From Spirochaetota bacterium (GTDB lineage: Bacteria; Spirochaetota; UBA4802; UBA5368), in contig JAGODA010000023.1 in NCBI GenBank assembly GCA_017998475.1, positions 1 to 17,503 of the forward strand: a DNA stretch of 17,503 bases. The letters are read 5' to 3'. Made by a program: the position numbers and the translations under genes. The notes beneath the pieces were generated by a model. That model was given only the letters and a program-made list of their open reading frames with translations, searched no databases and was not told the origin of the DNA. How positions within the stretch are numbered: the stretch's first letter is position 1; every line of letters starts with the position of its first letter. Shown piece by piece: positions 6,056-13,065 of the stretch.

Positions 6056-6805
6056 ATGAAATTGAGAGATGGCGTTAAGTGGTTCGTTTTCGTTCTTGCC
6101 GTCTGCGTGCTGTCGACGGGCGTAACGGCGCAGGAGAAGAAGGCGGACGAGGCAAAGAAGGACCCGCGTGCCGAGTACTCCGAAGCCGAGAGGCCCGAGG
6201 AGAACTACCTGGCGCGTTTCCAGGCCATTGAGGTGTCCGAAAAACTCATCAAGGAAAACCTGGAAAAGATATATGTTCTCAAGGTGATAGCATCCAATTT
6301 CAAGGACCAGGGCTGGGAAGGCGATTACCAGAAAATATACGACCAGTACAAGAAGGGCGTTGGCTTTTTCTATAAGCGCGACGTCATTTACGCGCGGGTC
6401 GAGCTGGAAAATAACAAGAAGGCGATCAGCGATCTTTTCAAGAAGATCAGCGAGCACTATAAAGATTACACCCAGACGCTGCTTTTCCAGTGCGCCGACA
6501 CCATTCTGAACCTCTCGCTGGACGAGCGCAGCCAGTCCGATCCCAACAAGGGAAAGGTGGTGTTTCAGAACATGATGCGCCTCAGGATCGCCTATGGCCA
6601 GCTTGACGACGCCCAGAACACCTATACCGATGGTCTCTACAGGACATCTATCCTGCATTACCGTGTGGCGAAGGCTTACGGGATACGGATAATGGAAGAG
6701 CTCGATCCCGCGAACTCGAAGGGTAAGTTCGATGTCCACAAGGCGGATAACCTGAACAGGGTCCTCAATCCGGAAAGGGCGAAGGCCGAACCCGCGGCGA
6801 AGTAA
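6056..6805 (+). CDS. Exported helical protein of unknown function
   Basis: 249 residues, not recognised. Residues 1-25 form a clear signal peptide (basic start, hydrophobic WFVFVLAVCVL, probable cleavage at VTA before QEKK). No lipobox cysteine stands at the cleavage site, so it is probably periplasmic. The mature part starts with a Lys/Glu/Asp-rich stretch. The rest is rich in charged helices (VSEKLIKENLEKIYVLKV, KKAISDLFKKISEHYKDY) and looks TPR-like or coiled in character, without a repeat motif I can name. It ends in a KAEPAAK tail. The ribosome site AAAGGAG stands about 8 nt before the ATG. It has an A-tract promoter region, a structured leader and a perfect terminator, which suggests a well expressed single-gene unit. 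Confidence 0.85.
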   Translation: MKLRDGVKWFVFVLAVCVLSTGVTAQEKKADEAKKDPRAEYSEAERPEENYLARFQAIEVSEKLIKENLEKIYVLKVIASNFKDQGWEGDYQKIYDQYKKGVGFFYKRDVIYARVELENNKKAISDLFKKISEHYKDYTQTLLFQCADTILNLSLDERSQSDPNKGKVVFQNMMRLRIAYGQLDDAQNTYTDGLYRTSILHYRVAKAYGIRIMEELDPANSKGKFDVHKADNLNRVLNPERAKAEPAAK

Positions 6806-6833
6806 TACTACTTTTTCCAGCAGCATGCAGAAG

Positions 6834-6860
6834 AAAAGGGGAAGGTTCTTCCCCTTTTTT
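6834..6860 (+). terminator. Strong intrinsic terminator after the 6056 gene
   Basis: A perfect 11-bp stem (6834-6844 with 6848-6858) has a 3-nt loop and a six-T run (6855-6860) partly within the stem. It sits 28 nt after the stop codon and 33 nt before the amidase start, so it separates the two genes. Confidence 0.93.
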
Positions 6861-6893
6861 ATTGATATTGACCGAGTTGATGGCACCGGGCCG

Positions 6894-8270
6894 ATGATCA
6901 CGCTTTCGAAATCATGTGTTGTGCGAGCCGCCCTCGCGGTTTTCGCGGTTTTACTCGTACTCCTCGTCCCCGAATCGATCGTGCGAAGAGAATTCCCCCA
7001 GTTCAGGGTCGTTCTCGACCCCGGCCACGGCGGCATATCTCTGCCCGATCGCTCTCTTCATGGCGACCGGTATGATTCGATTTCGGGAGCCTATCTCCAG
7101 CCTTTCAAGGAGGGTGCCTCGTGGGGTGCGATCGAGGAGCACGCGGTTGTCTACGAGATCGCAAAAAAGGCCGCAGAGTTTCTGGCCCTCTGCGGAGAGG
7201 GTGGGGATTACCAGCGATTCGGCCGGATTCTCGAATACTATTCGGTAAAGGCGCCGCGGCGGATCGTAATCGATGTGTCTCTGAGCCGCGGAGACTCCCG
7301 GATAAAAAAAGAAATTCTTTCCCGCGAGGACCCCAACGGCGAATTCCGGCTTTTCGATTATCCGGGGCCTGGCGGACGGATGTTACCTGGAAGGATCTCC
7401 CGCATCAACGCGACCCGTCCGCATCTGGTGGTAAGCCTTCACGTAGCCCGGAGTGGATCCCCGTATTTCCGTGGAATGAATCCTGTCATCGTCCCCCCGT
7501 TCGGGTTCATGTATAACGGACTTCGGGTGCTTCGCGGCGAACTGTCCGGAAAAGGATTCTTTCTTTCAAGCCCGTACGCCGACTGGTTCGACGAGTCGAA
7601 TGACCGCTCCGGGTACGAGTGGTTTCTCAATGATTCCATGCTGTACTTCAGCGGCTTTCCCCTCGACGCGAGGCGCGGGGTCGACGCGGCGGGATTTAAA
7701 GGGTACCGTTACAACATGGTCCGCTGGCGGTACAGGGACGATCAGGGATGGGAGGATGTCGCCCGTCGTCATCCTGATTTCACGCCGTACGCCGCCTCGC
7801 CGAAGACCATCAATCTGACCGGAAGGTATTGGGACAGGGAGCGCTCGATCTACGAACAATACCGCCGCGACGCGGGAGAAGAGGGCTTTGGTGGCGACAA
7901 CCATTACGCCTCGGCTGAGATCATCCGGTATATTCTTATGGCGCTCAGACGTCACGGGGTAAACCATCCAGACCAGCGGCTCTCCAAGCCATATGTTTCG
8001 GTGTGGCACATGCCCCTGTACCTCAACGCGGTCACCGCGTTCATGGAGCTGGGATATTTCAACAGGCCGCATTTCCGGTACATACTCACCTCCCGCCAGG
8101 ATGAGATCGCCGAGGGCATCGCGGTGGGGGTCTATTCGCTCTTCGCCGGGATGGATGTGCGCGGCGACGCGGGAGCGCGCCCGCCCCGGGGAAAAAGGAT
8201 TGACCTCGACAAGTACCGGGATTCAAATAAAGGATGCTATTTCGACCAGGCCGCCGTTCCCGACCGCTGA
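6894..8270 (+). CDS. Divergent N-acetylmuramoyl-L-alanine amidase (Amidase_3) with a large insertion
   Basis: 458 residues from the ATG at 6894; an earlier in-frame ATG at 6825 would start ahead of the terminator. An N-terminal hydrophobic helix (about 11-25) is a signal anchor or uncleaved signal. The zinc amidase hallmarks follow: VVLDPGHGG at 39-47 (H45), a glutamate near 81-82 (AIEEHAVVYEIA), SLHVA at 181-185 (H183) and MELGY at 384-388 (E385, matching the catalytic Glu of the family's ELGF motif). The family cleaves the amide bond between MurNAc and L-Ala in peptidoglycan. The usual catalytic domain is about 180-200 residues; here about 180 extra residues lie between H183 and E385, and there is a basic C-terminal tail. 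No obvious cell-wall-binding repeat was seen. The ribosome site is weak. The HtrA-like gene follows 41 nt later. Confidence 0.82.
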   Translation: MITLSKSCVVRAALAVFAVLLVLLVPESIVRREFPQFRVVLDPGHGGISLPDRSLHGDRYDSISGAYLQPFKEGASWGAIEEHAVVYEIAKKAAEFLALCGEGGDYQRFGRILEYYSVKAPRRIVIDVSLSRGDSRIKKEILSREDPNGEFRLFDYPGPGGRMLPGRISRINATRPHLVVSLHVARSGSPYFRGMNPVIVPPFGFMYNGLRVLRGELSGKGFFLSSPYADWFDESNDRSGYEWFLNDSMLYFSGFPLDARRGVDAAGFKGYRYNMVRWRYRDDQGWEDVARRHPDFTPYAASPKTINLTGRYWDRERSIYEQYRRDAGEEGFGGDNHYASAEIIRYILMALRRHGVNHPDQRLSKPYVSVWHMPLYLNAVTAFMELGYFNRPHFRYILTSRQDEIAEGIAVGVYSLFAGMDVRGDAGARPPRGKRIDLDKYRDSNKGCYFDQAAVPDR

Positions 8271-8311
8271 GGTCGGGAAACCCGGCCGTCTTTCGACCTC
8301 ATGGGTGCGCG

Positions 8312-9613
8312 ATGAAAAAACAAGCCCTTATATGCGTCGCACTGCTCACCGCCATGGCCGTTTCCGGTGCCGCCCCGGCGGCGGAGATGAACCGCGTGTT
8401 CGTGGAAGCGGCGCGAAAGGTAAAGCCATCGGTGGTCAATATTATAATCTACCGTACCACGATAAAGGACGGAAGAAGGACCTATGTCAAATCGGGGTTC
8501 GGTTCCGGAACCATCATATCGCGTGACGGGCACGTCGTCACCAATTACCACGTGGTGCGGAAGGGCGACTACTACCAGCTCGTGCTGGCTGACGGCTCGG
8601 AGTACGAGACGGAACCGGTTTCCCGAGGAGTATACTACATCGCCGATCCCAAGACCGATATTGCCGTTTTAAAAATCGCGGCCGGTGGAGAGGCGCCGTT
8701 TACGCCCGTGGTTTTCGGCGATTCGGACCGACTGGAAGAAGGTGAGTGGGTGATCGCGGTGGGCACGCCCTACGGTCTTCGGCAGTCGTTCACAAGCGGG
8801 ATCGTCTCGTCGACGGGCCGCAGCGACATCGGGTTCGCCGATATCGAGGATTTCATACAGACCGACGTTCCCATCAACCCCGGCAACTCCGGCGGACCGC
8901 TGGTCAACCTGCGCGGGGAGCTGGTGGGCCTGAATACCGCCATCAGGACGGTTTCCGGAGGGTTCCAGGGAATCAGTTTCGCCATCCCGTCGGCCCTGGT
9001 GCGCAGGGTATCCGACGAACTGCTTCGGTTCGGCCGGATTCGCAGGGGATGGCTGGGATTTCTTGCCAGGGAGCGGAAGATTCCGGCCCGTGGCGAGCGG
9101 AGCGCGGTGGAGGTGATGTCCGTGATGAAGGACTCGCCCGCCGAGGCGGCGGGTATCAATACCGGGGACATCATTCGTGAGGTGGACGGGAAGCGCATCG
9201 CGACGCTCGGCGAACTGGTGGCCGCCGTCGGAAACAAACAGGTGGGTTCGACGGTAAAGATACGGGCGGCGCGCGAGGGCCATGTGCGGGAGTATGTACT
9301 CGTTCTTCGGGAAAAAGAGGACTACAGGCGGGAGAAGAGGGAGGAGCGGGACATCTTCGGTATGTATGGCCTGGAGCTCGACGACGATTCACGCTCGGAG
9401 GGAGTCGTGATTTCGGCGGTCTCGCCGCTGGGCGAGGCATACCGTCACGGCCTGAAAAGAGGAGACCGGGTCCGCTCGGTCAACGGGCGCGCCGTCGGTA
9501 CCGTGGATGATTTTATGAACGTTTTTCTTAGAGATTCATTCCGCCTGGAGCGGATGGAGGTTTACCGGGATTCGCGTCTCTATACCGTCGATTTCGCGGC
9601 GGACGTGGAATGA
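8312..9613 (+). CDS. HtrA/DegP-type periplasmic serine protease (trypsin-like + two PDZ)
   Basis: 433 residues from the ATG at 8312, chosen because a signal peptide starts there (hydrophobic to about residue 20, probable cleavage APAA before EMNR). The S1C protease domain shows the full triad: H80 in VVTNYHVV, D116 in TDIAVLKI and S193 in GNSGGPL. It is preceded by SGFGSGTIIS (61-70). PDZ1 spans about 245-335, PDZ2 about 350-430 (GVVISAVSPLGEA), with a charged linker near 335-347. The family degrades or refolds damaged envelope proteins and can sense exposed C-termini. A DegP-like loop rich in Gln is absent, so it is closer in build to DegS/DegQ-like two-PDZ proteases. It sits between the amidase and a small exported protein in the same direction, probably one envelope operon. 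Confidence 0.93.
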   Translation: MKKQALICVALLTAMAVSGAAPAAEMNRVFVEAARKVKPSVVNIIIYRTTIKDGRRTYVKSGFGSGTIISRDGHVVTNYHVVRKGDYYQLVLADGSEYETEPVSRGVYYIADPKTDIAVLKIAAGGEAPFTPVVFGDSDRLEEGEWVIAVGTPYGLRQSFTSGIVSSTGRSDIGFADIEDFIQTDVPINPGNSGGPLVNLRGELVGLNTAIRTVSGGFQGISFAIPSALVRRVSDELLRFGRIRRGWLGFLARERKIPARGERSAVEVMSVMKDSPAEAAGINTGDIIREVDGKRIATLGELVAAVGNKQVGSTVKIRAAREGHVREYVLVLREKEDYRREKREERDIFGMYGLELDDDSRSEGVVISAVSPLGEAYRHGLKRGDRVRSVNGRAVGTVDDFMNVFLRDSFRLERMEVYRDSRLYTVDFAADVE

Positions 9614-9632
9614 GCGTCGGGGCGCGAAGCGC

Positions 9633-10082
9633 ATGAAAAGGACGGTGGCGGCAGCATGCGCCGCTCTCGTCCTTATGGCGGCCTCCGTTTCATCGAACGG
9701 CCAGACGCATGTCGGGCCGCCGGTGCTGGCGGACGAGTTCTACGCGCGTCTGGAGGCGGCGCCGCCCATTCGCAGGGATTATTTCCTGGACGCGCATCTG
9801 AACAAGCTTCTGAGCGGTCGCGGTCGCGTTATTTCCGTGGACGCTGCCGGAAGATACAAGAGGCGCTACAGGATCGTACTGGCCGGGCTCGCGGCCTCTC
9901 CGAAAATCACCTTTTACCTTTTCGCCGACGGAGACGATTACCGCGGGCTTCTTTCGGAGGGCGATCTCTTCGAGTTCAGGGGGCAGTTTGTGGTGTACAC
10001 TCCGCTGAACACGCGCAGGGACGCGTATATTTTCGATGTGGTGATGGAGGAGGGGGCCGTCGTGCTCGAAGATGGCAGGTGA
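9633..10082 (+). CDS. Small exported protein, OB-fold-like
   Basis: 149 residues, unknown function. A signal peptide covers about residues 1-22 (MKRTVAAACAALVLMAASVSS). A short helical segment follows, then a beta-rich region with GRVISVD, YRIVLAG, ITFYLFADG, LSEGDLFEFRGQFVVYT and IFDVVMEEG. This pattern of short strands with a Leu-x-x-Gly-Asp turn looks like the OB-fold (tRNA_anti-like) small periplasmic proteins. That is fold-level resemblance only. It starts 19 nt after the HtrA-like stop and so probably shares its transcript. Its stop lies 6 nt from the convergent PilZ-like gene. Confidence 0.75.
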   Translation: MKRTVAAACAALVLMAASVSSNGQTHVGPPVLADEFYARLEAAPPIRRDYFLDAHLNKLLSGRGRVISVDAAGRYKRRYRIVLAGLAASPKITFYLFADGDDYRGLLSEGDLFEFRGQFVVYTPLNTRRDAYIFDVVMEEGAVVLEDGR

Positions 10083-10088
10083 CGTCGG

Positions 10089-10754
10089 TCATTCCCGATA
10101 TATTGAGAAGACGTATTCGAGAATTCGGTTTCGTTCGCGGTCGCTCATCCCGGTGTATTCGATGTCATACCGGTTCGGCGATCCTGATTCGGCATTGACG
10201 ATTCGCGCGGTAACATCGATATCGTTTTCATCGAATCCCAACCTGCCGCGGAGGAGCGCCGTCAGGGGAAGGTCGTGATCGGTTTCGAGTACGGCCTCGC
10301 GGTCGCTCATCATCGTGATGGTGCCGTCCAGGTAGTGTATTTCCTCCGTGTAGAAACTCCGGTCGCTCCGCGCCACGCGTATCGTAAAAAAACGAAAAGG
10401 AAGGGAGACCGCGGCCTTCAGGCATTTCCGTTCGGAAGAGCTCGAGATGTCCCCCGTGTGGGCAATGGCGAGAAATCGGCGGACGTCGCCGCTCCCGCCG
10501 TCATCATCCGGCGGAATGACGAACTTGCCGGCAACCTTCATTTCGAATTCGAAAGAAACGGAGTTCTGGGTCCACAGATAGCCGAGAAGAACCTCGCCCT
10601 TTTCGACGCACAGGTAGAAGTCCTCGGGGGCGTCGGTAAGGTAAAAATACGGGGTGACGCCAACCACCGCGAGCCGGGCGTATCCGAAGCCCTTTCGATA
10701 GGCCCTCAGCACCAGTCCTTCCCTCAATTCGGCTGTTGTCGCGAGCTGTTTCAT
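10089..10754 (-). CDS. PilZ-like protein with degenerate c-di-GMP motifs
   Basis: 221 residues, cytosolic, no membrane segment. The N-terminal ~95 residues form a separate beta-rich domain, as in YcgR-type two-domain proteins. The C-terminal half (about 105-221) has the PilZ layout, ending in the typical helix YTGMSDRERNRILEYVFSIYR. The canonical c-di-GMP residues are weak. The RxxxR site reads R109-K-C-L-K113, and the (D/N)xSxxG site reads as MMSDRE near 148-153 with only the Ser in place. It may have lost c-di-GMP binding or use another ligand or partner. Its ATG at 10754 overlaps the stop of an 11-codon leader reading frame and has no strong ribosome site of its own. Confidence 0.7.
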   Translation of the reverse strand: MKQLATTAELREGLVLRAYRKGFGYARLAVVGVTPYFYLTDAPEDFYLCVEKGEVLLGYLWTQNSVSFEFEMKVAGKFVIPPDDDGGSGDVRRFLAIAHTGDISSSSERKCLKAAVSLPFRFFTIRVARSDRSFYTEEIHYLDGTITMMSDREAVLETDHDLPLTALLRGRLGFDENDIDVTARIVNAESGSPNRYDIEYTGMSDRERNRILEYVFSIYRE

Positions 10755-10786
10755 GGGGCGTATGGCCTTTTCTTCACGAAACCCAT
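10751..10786 (-). CDS. 11-codon leader reading frame coupled to the PilZ-like gene
   Basis: It encodes MGFVKKRPYAP. A strong Shine-Dalgarno (AAGAGGAGA, core AGGAG at 10799-10795) stands 8 nt before the ATG at 10786. The stop TGA (10753-10751) overlaps the PilZ-like ATG (10754-10752) in an ATGA arrangement. The downstream gene lacks a comparable ribosome site. The layout fits a translationally coupled leader peptide. Whether the peptide matters or only its translation does is unknown. Confidence 0.5.
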   Translation of the reverse strand: MGFVKKRPYAP

Positions 10787-10811
10787 TCTTATGTCTCCTC
10801 TTACGGGGGTC

Positions 10812-10840
10812 ATACTATATAAACGGCGGGGTGAAATCAA
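10812..10840 (-). promoter_or_regulatory. Candidate promoter of the leader ORF and PilZ-like gene
   Basis: On the minus strand TTGATT (10840-10835), a 17-nt spacer and TAGTAT (10817-10812); an overlapping TATAGT gives a 15-nt spacer. Transcription would begin near 10805, about 19 nt before the leader ATG. It is divergent from the rpsF promoter. Confidence 0.4.
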
Positions 10841-10859
10841 CCATATGTAAAAATATTTG

Positions 10860-10888
10860 TTGAAAAAAAAGAGGGCGGTGCAGATAGT
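10860..10888 (+). promoter_or_regulatory. Candidate promoter of the rpsF operon
   Basis: TTGAAA (10860-10865), a 17-nt spacer and GATAGT (10883-10888, 4 of 6) follow an AT-rich stretch. Transcription would start near 10895, giving a leader of about 58 nt before rpsF. Confidence 0.5.
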
Positions 10889-10928
10889 GGAAATCCTTTC
10901 TGCTGAAAGCGGCCCGCCGGATTTCAGC
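10889..10928 (+). promoter_or_regulatory. rpsF leader hairpin, possible S6:S18 autoregulatory site
   Basis: GCTGAAA (10902-10908) and TTTCAGC (10922-10928) form a perfect 7-bp stem. Inside it a CGG/CCG inner stem (10910-10912 with 10917-10919) and an asymmetric bulge lie within a GGCCCGCCGGA sequence. It ends 15 nt before GGAGG of rpsF. Known S6:S18-binding leaders upstream of rpsF are hairpins with a conserved CCG-containing bulge, so this is a candidate. GAAATCC (10890-10896) can alternatively pair with GGATTTC (10919-10925), which would compete with the main stem. Confidence 0.45.
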
Positions 10929-10952
10929 ATAATCCACAGAAGGGAGGAAAAC

Positions 10953-11243
10953 GTGAACAAGTACGAATTGACGGTGATTCTGCGCATCAACGAGGCGCTG
11001 GAATCAAACAGGGAGAAGGTAAAAGCCATCCTCCTGAAAAACGGCGTAACCGTAGTGTCCGAGGACGTGTGGGGGAACCGCAGGCTCGCCTACATGCTTG
11101 ACGGGCAGAACGACGGGAATTACACCCTCATGAATATCGAGGCCCCGCCCGAGGCCGTACAGAAGATCACCAACGAGTTCCGTCTGAACAGCGATATCCT
11201 GCGGCATCTCTTCGTCCGGGTGCCCAAGGCGAAGACCGCGTAA
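10953..11243 (+). CDS. rpsF: Small ribosomal subunit protein bS6
   Basis: 96 residues, the usual bS6 length. It begins NKYELTVILR and has typical blocks VSEDVWGNRRLAYML and YTLMNIEAPPEAVQKITNEFRLNSDILRHLFVR. It binds 16S rRNA together with bS18 on the platform of the 30S subunit. I chose the GTG at 10953 because GGGAGG lies 7 nt upstream. The earlier in-frame ATG at 10857 would add 32 residues foreign to the family and read through the leader hairpin. It is the first gene of the rpsF-ssb-rpsR-rplI-dnaB unit. Confidence 0.96.
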   Translation: MNKYELTVILRINEALESNREKVKAILLKNGVTVVSEDVWGNRRLAYMLDGQNDGNYTLMNIEAPPEAVQKITNEFRLNSDILRHLFVRVPKAKTA

Positions 11244-11264
11244 GCGGCCATCGGTGGAGTTCAA

Positions 11265-11699
11265 ATGGCGAGCGATATAAACAGGGTTATGCTGATCGGA
11301 AGGATGGTCAGGGACCCCGAGCTCAAGTACACGCAGGGCGGATCGTCCGTAACCAATTTCTCAATTGCGAACAACAGGAGCTATACGGTCTCCGGTGAGA
11401 AAAAGGAGATGGTGTCGTTCTTCAATTGCGTGGCCTGGGCAAAAACCGGGGAGGTGATCGCCCAGTACTGCAAGAAGGGCCAGCGCATCGCTATAGAGGG
11501 AAGGCTCCAGCAGCGTTCATGGGACGATCAGAGCGGAAACAAGCGCTCTACTGTAGAGATCGTGGTTGAAAACTTCCAGTTTCTTTCGGGGAAGGATGAG
11601 GGAAGCCGGCAGTCGGACCATCAGGATTCCCAGGACTACGGACCGCCCCCGCAGGGAGGCGGCGAGAGTTCGTTCGGCGATGATGATATCCCCTTTTAA
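11265..11699 (+). CDS. ssb: Single-stranded DNA-binding protein
   Basis: 144 residues. The N-terminal OB-fold (about 1-108) shows INRVMLIGRMVRDPELKYT and FFNCVAWAKTGEVIAQYCKKG with ENFQFL at its end. A short Gly/Gln/Asp-rich flexible linker follows, then the conserved acidic tip DDDIPF (139-144), which recruits replication and repair partners. It coats single-stranded DNA as a tetramer. GGAG stands 6 nt before the ATG. Its place between rpsF and rpsR is the common bacterial order. Confidence 0.97.
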   Translation: MASDINRVMLIGRMVRDPELKYTQGGSSVTNFSIANNRSYTVSGEKKEMVSFFNCVAWAKTGEVIAQYCKKGQRIAIEGRLQQRSWDDQSGNKRSTVEIVVENFQFLSGKDEGSRQSDHQDSQDYGPPPQGGGESSFGDDDIPF

Positions 11700-11734
11700 C
11701 CGGCATTTCATATACCAATCAGAGGTACGAAATC

Positions 11735-12154
11735 ATGTCAGATGAAATCAAGAATACTGAAGCTATAGAGCCGTCAGCCGAGGGCGCGACTGAACCCGTC
11801 GCCGCTCCGGCCTCCCCGGCTGTACCGACCGCACAGGAAGCCCCGGCGGAGAGTCCCGCGCCCAGAAGGGAACGGGAGGGATTCCGCGGCCGCCATCCGA
11901 GGGAGGGTGGCGATGAGGAAGGCAGGCAGGGCGGACGGGGTGCCCGCTTCAAGAGGAAAGGCTGCCGCTTCTGCCAGAACAAGAGCATTGTCATCGACTA
12001 CAAGTCGACGGATGTGCTCGAGCGGTTCATAACGGAGCGGGGCAAGATCCTGCCGCGACGCATAACGGGTACCTGCGCGAAGCATCAGCGCGCGCTGGCG
12101 ATCGCGATCAAGCGGGCGAGAATAATCGCGCTGATGCCGTTCGTCGTACAGTAA
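11735..12154 (+). CDS. rpsR: Small ribosomal subunit protein bS18 with a long N-terminal extension
   Basis: 139 residues, about 70 longer than most bS18. The conserved core is at 73-139: KGCRFCQNK (C77, C80) and TGTCAKHQRALA (C114, H117) make a complete zinc site of the C+ type, and ERGKILPRRITGTC is the rRNA-binding hallmark. Residues 1-45 are rich in Ala, Pro and Glu. Residues 46-70 are rich in Arg and Gly. The extension is probably disordered and contacts rRNA or other proteins, which is inference. AGAGGT stands about 10 nt before the ATG. No internal ATG fits a shorter bS18 start, so the extension looks real. Confidence 0.95.
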   Translation: MSDEIKNTEAIEPSAEGATEPVAAPASPAVPTAQEAPAESPAPRREREGFRGRHPREGGDEEGRQGGRGARFKRKGCRFCQNKSIVIDYKSTDVLERFITERGKILPRRITGTCAKHQRALAIAIKRARIIALMPFVVQ

Positions 12155-12158
12155 GGTC

Positions 12159-13049
12159 GTGGGCGCGCTGTTCGCATCAGCGCTCATCGGCATGTGTCTG
12201 GCGGCCGCTTCGGCGGTCGCGGCATACCGGCTCGGCGTGAGGGTGTTGTATGGCCTCGGGCCGCTCCTCGCGGGGACAATCGCGGCGCAGATTTATTTCC
12301 CGTCGACCGGGCCGGAGTACGTGATGGTTGTGCTTACACCGGTGGTGATCGGAGCGTCCGCCGGGTATACGTTCAGGGCGGGAAGGCCCCTGATTTTTTA
12401 CCTGATGGTTTCGGTGCTGTCGCTTACCGCGGCATTTTCCGCGAACTATTATTTTCTCCGGGAATACAGGGGGATCGATCTCGTCGACGTTTCGAGAAAA
12501 CACGTCGCGGACATGATCCAGGCCGCCGATCTTCCCGATAACGAGAAGGCCGATGTTCTCGCGAAGGTGGAAGGGGCCCTTGACGTAATCGGCGACATCA
12601 TACCTTTCAGCTATTTTATGCATTCGCTGCTTATCGCGGCACTCTGTTTCGTGGTGCTCCGTCCCTTTTTTGCGCGCCGCGGCTCGGAGACGGACGACGA
12701 TCGGAACGGGCTTGCGTATTTCAGGCTGAAGGATTATTATATCTTCGCGCTGATCGCCGGATGGCTCGTGGTGCTTCTCATAGACGATACGCGCTATCGA
12801 GCGGCGTATGTGCTGGGCCTTAACCTCGCGCTCTGTTTCTCGGTGCTGTACCTGGTGCAGGCCCTGGGAATAGCGAGTTTTTTTCTGAGGAAAAAGGGCG
12901 CACCGGGTTTCGTTCTGCCGCTGGTCGTACTCCTGGTGCTTCTCATCGGCCTTGAGGCGATGCTTTTCGTGTCGATCGTATTATTGAGTATAGGTGCCCT
13001 GGACTTCTGGGCGGATTTCAGGAAGCTGGATGCCCGGGGCGAACAATAA
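12159..13049 (+). CDS. Multi-pass membrane protein, DUF2232/YybS-like
   Basis: 296 residues with about seven or eight hydrophobic segments: near 3-20, 24-45, 47-65 and 78-95, a charged helix-rich stretch about 110-140, then several segments from about 150 to 285. The position between rpsR and rplI-dnaB and the topology match the DUF2232 (YybS-like) proteins often encoded next to rplI. Assignment rests on context and topology more than motifs, and the function is unknown. The GTG start at 12159 is 4 nt after the rpsR stop with AAGGT close by, which suggests coupled translation. The next in-frame ATG is at 12192 and remains possible. Confidence 0.75.
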   Translation: MGALFASALIGMCLAAASAVAAYRLGVRVLYGLGPLLAGTIAAQIYFPSTGPEYVMVVLTPVVIGASAGYTFRAGRPLIFYLMVSVLSLTAAFSANYYFLREYRGIDLVDVSRKHVADMIQAADLPDNEKADVLAKVEGALDVIGDIIPFSYFMHSLLIAALCFVVLRPFFARRGSETDDDRNGLAYFRLKDYYIFALIAGWLVVLLIDDTRYRAAYVLGLNLALCFSVLYLVQALGIASFFLRKKGAPGFVLPLVVLLVLLIGLEAMLFVSIVLLSIGALDFWADFRKLDARGEQ

Positions 13050-13065
13050 GCTTGAGGTATAGATC

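Noticed and set aside
6825..6893. Earlier in-frame ATG of the amidase
   Set aside because: Starting there would place the terminator hairpin inside the coding region and give a leader segment of low-complexity basic residues; no ribosome site precedes it.
8301..8315. Four-codon frame (ATG GGT GCG CGA TGA) overlapping the HtrA-like start
   Set aside because: It overlaps in the same ATGA fashion as the PilZ leader, but has no ribosome site before it, so it is probably chance.
10857..10952. Extra 32 N-terminal codons of rpsF from an ATG at 10857
   Set aside because: The sequence is unlike any bS6, overlaps the promoter and leader hairpin, and lacks a ribosome site; the GTG at 10953 has a strong one.
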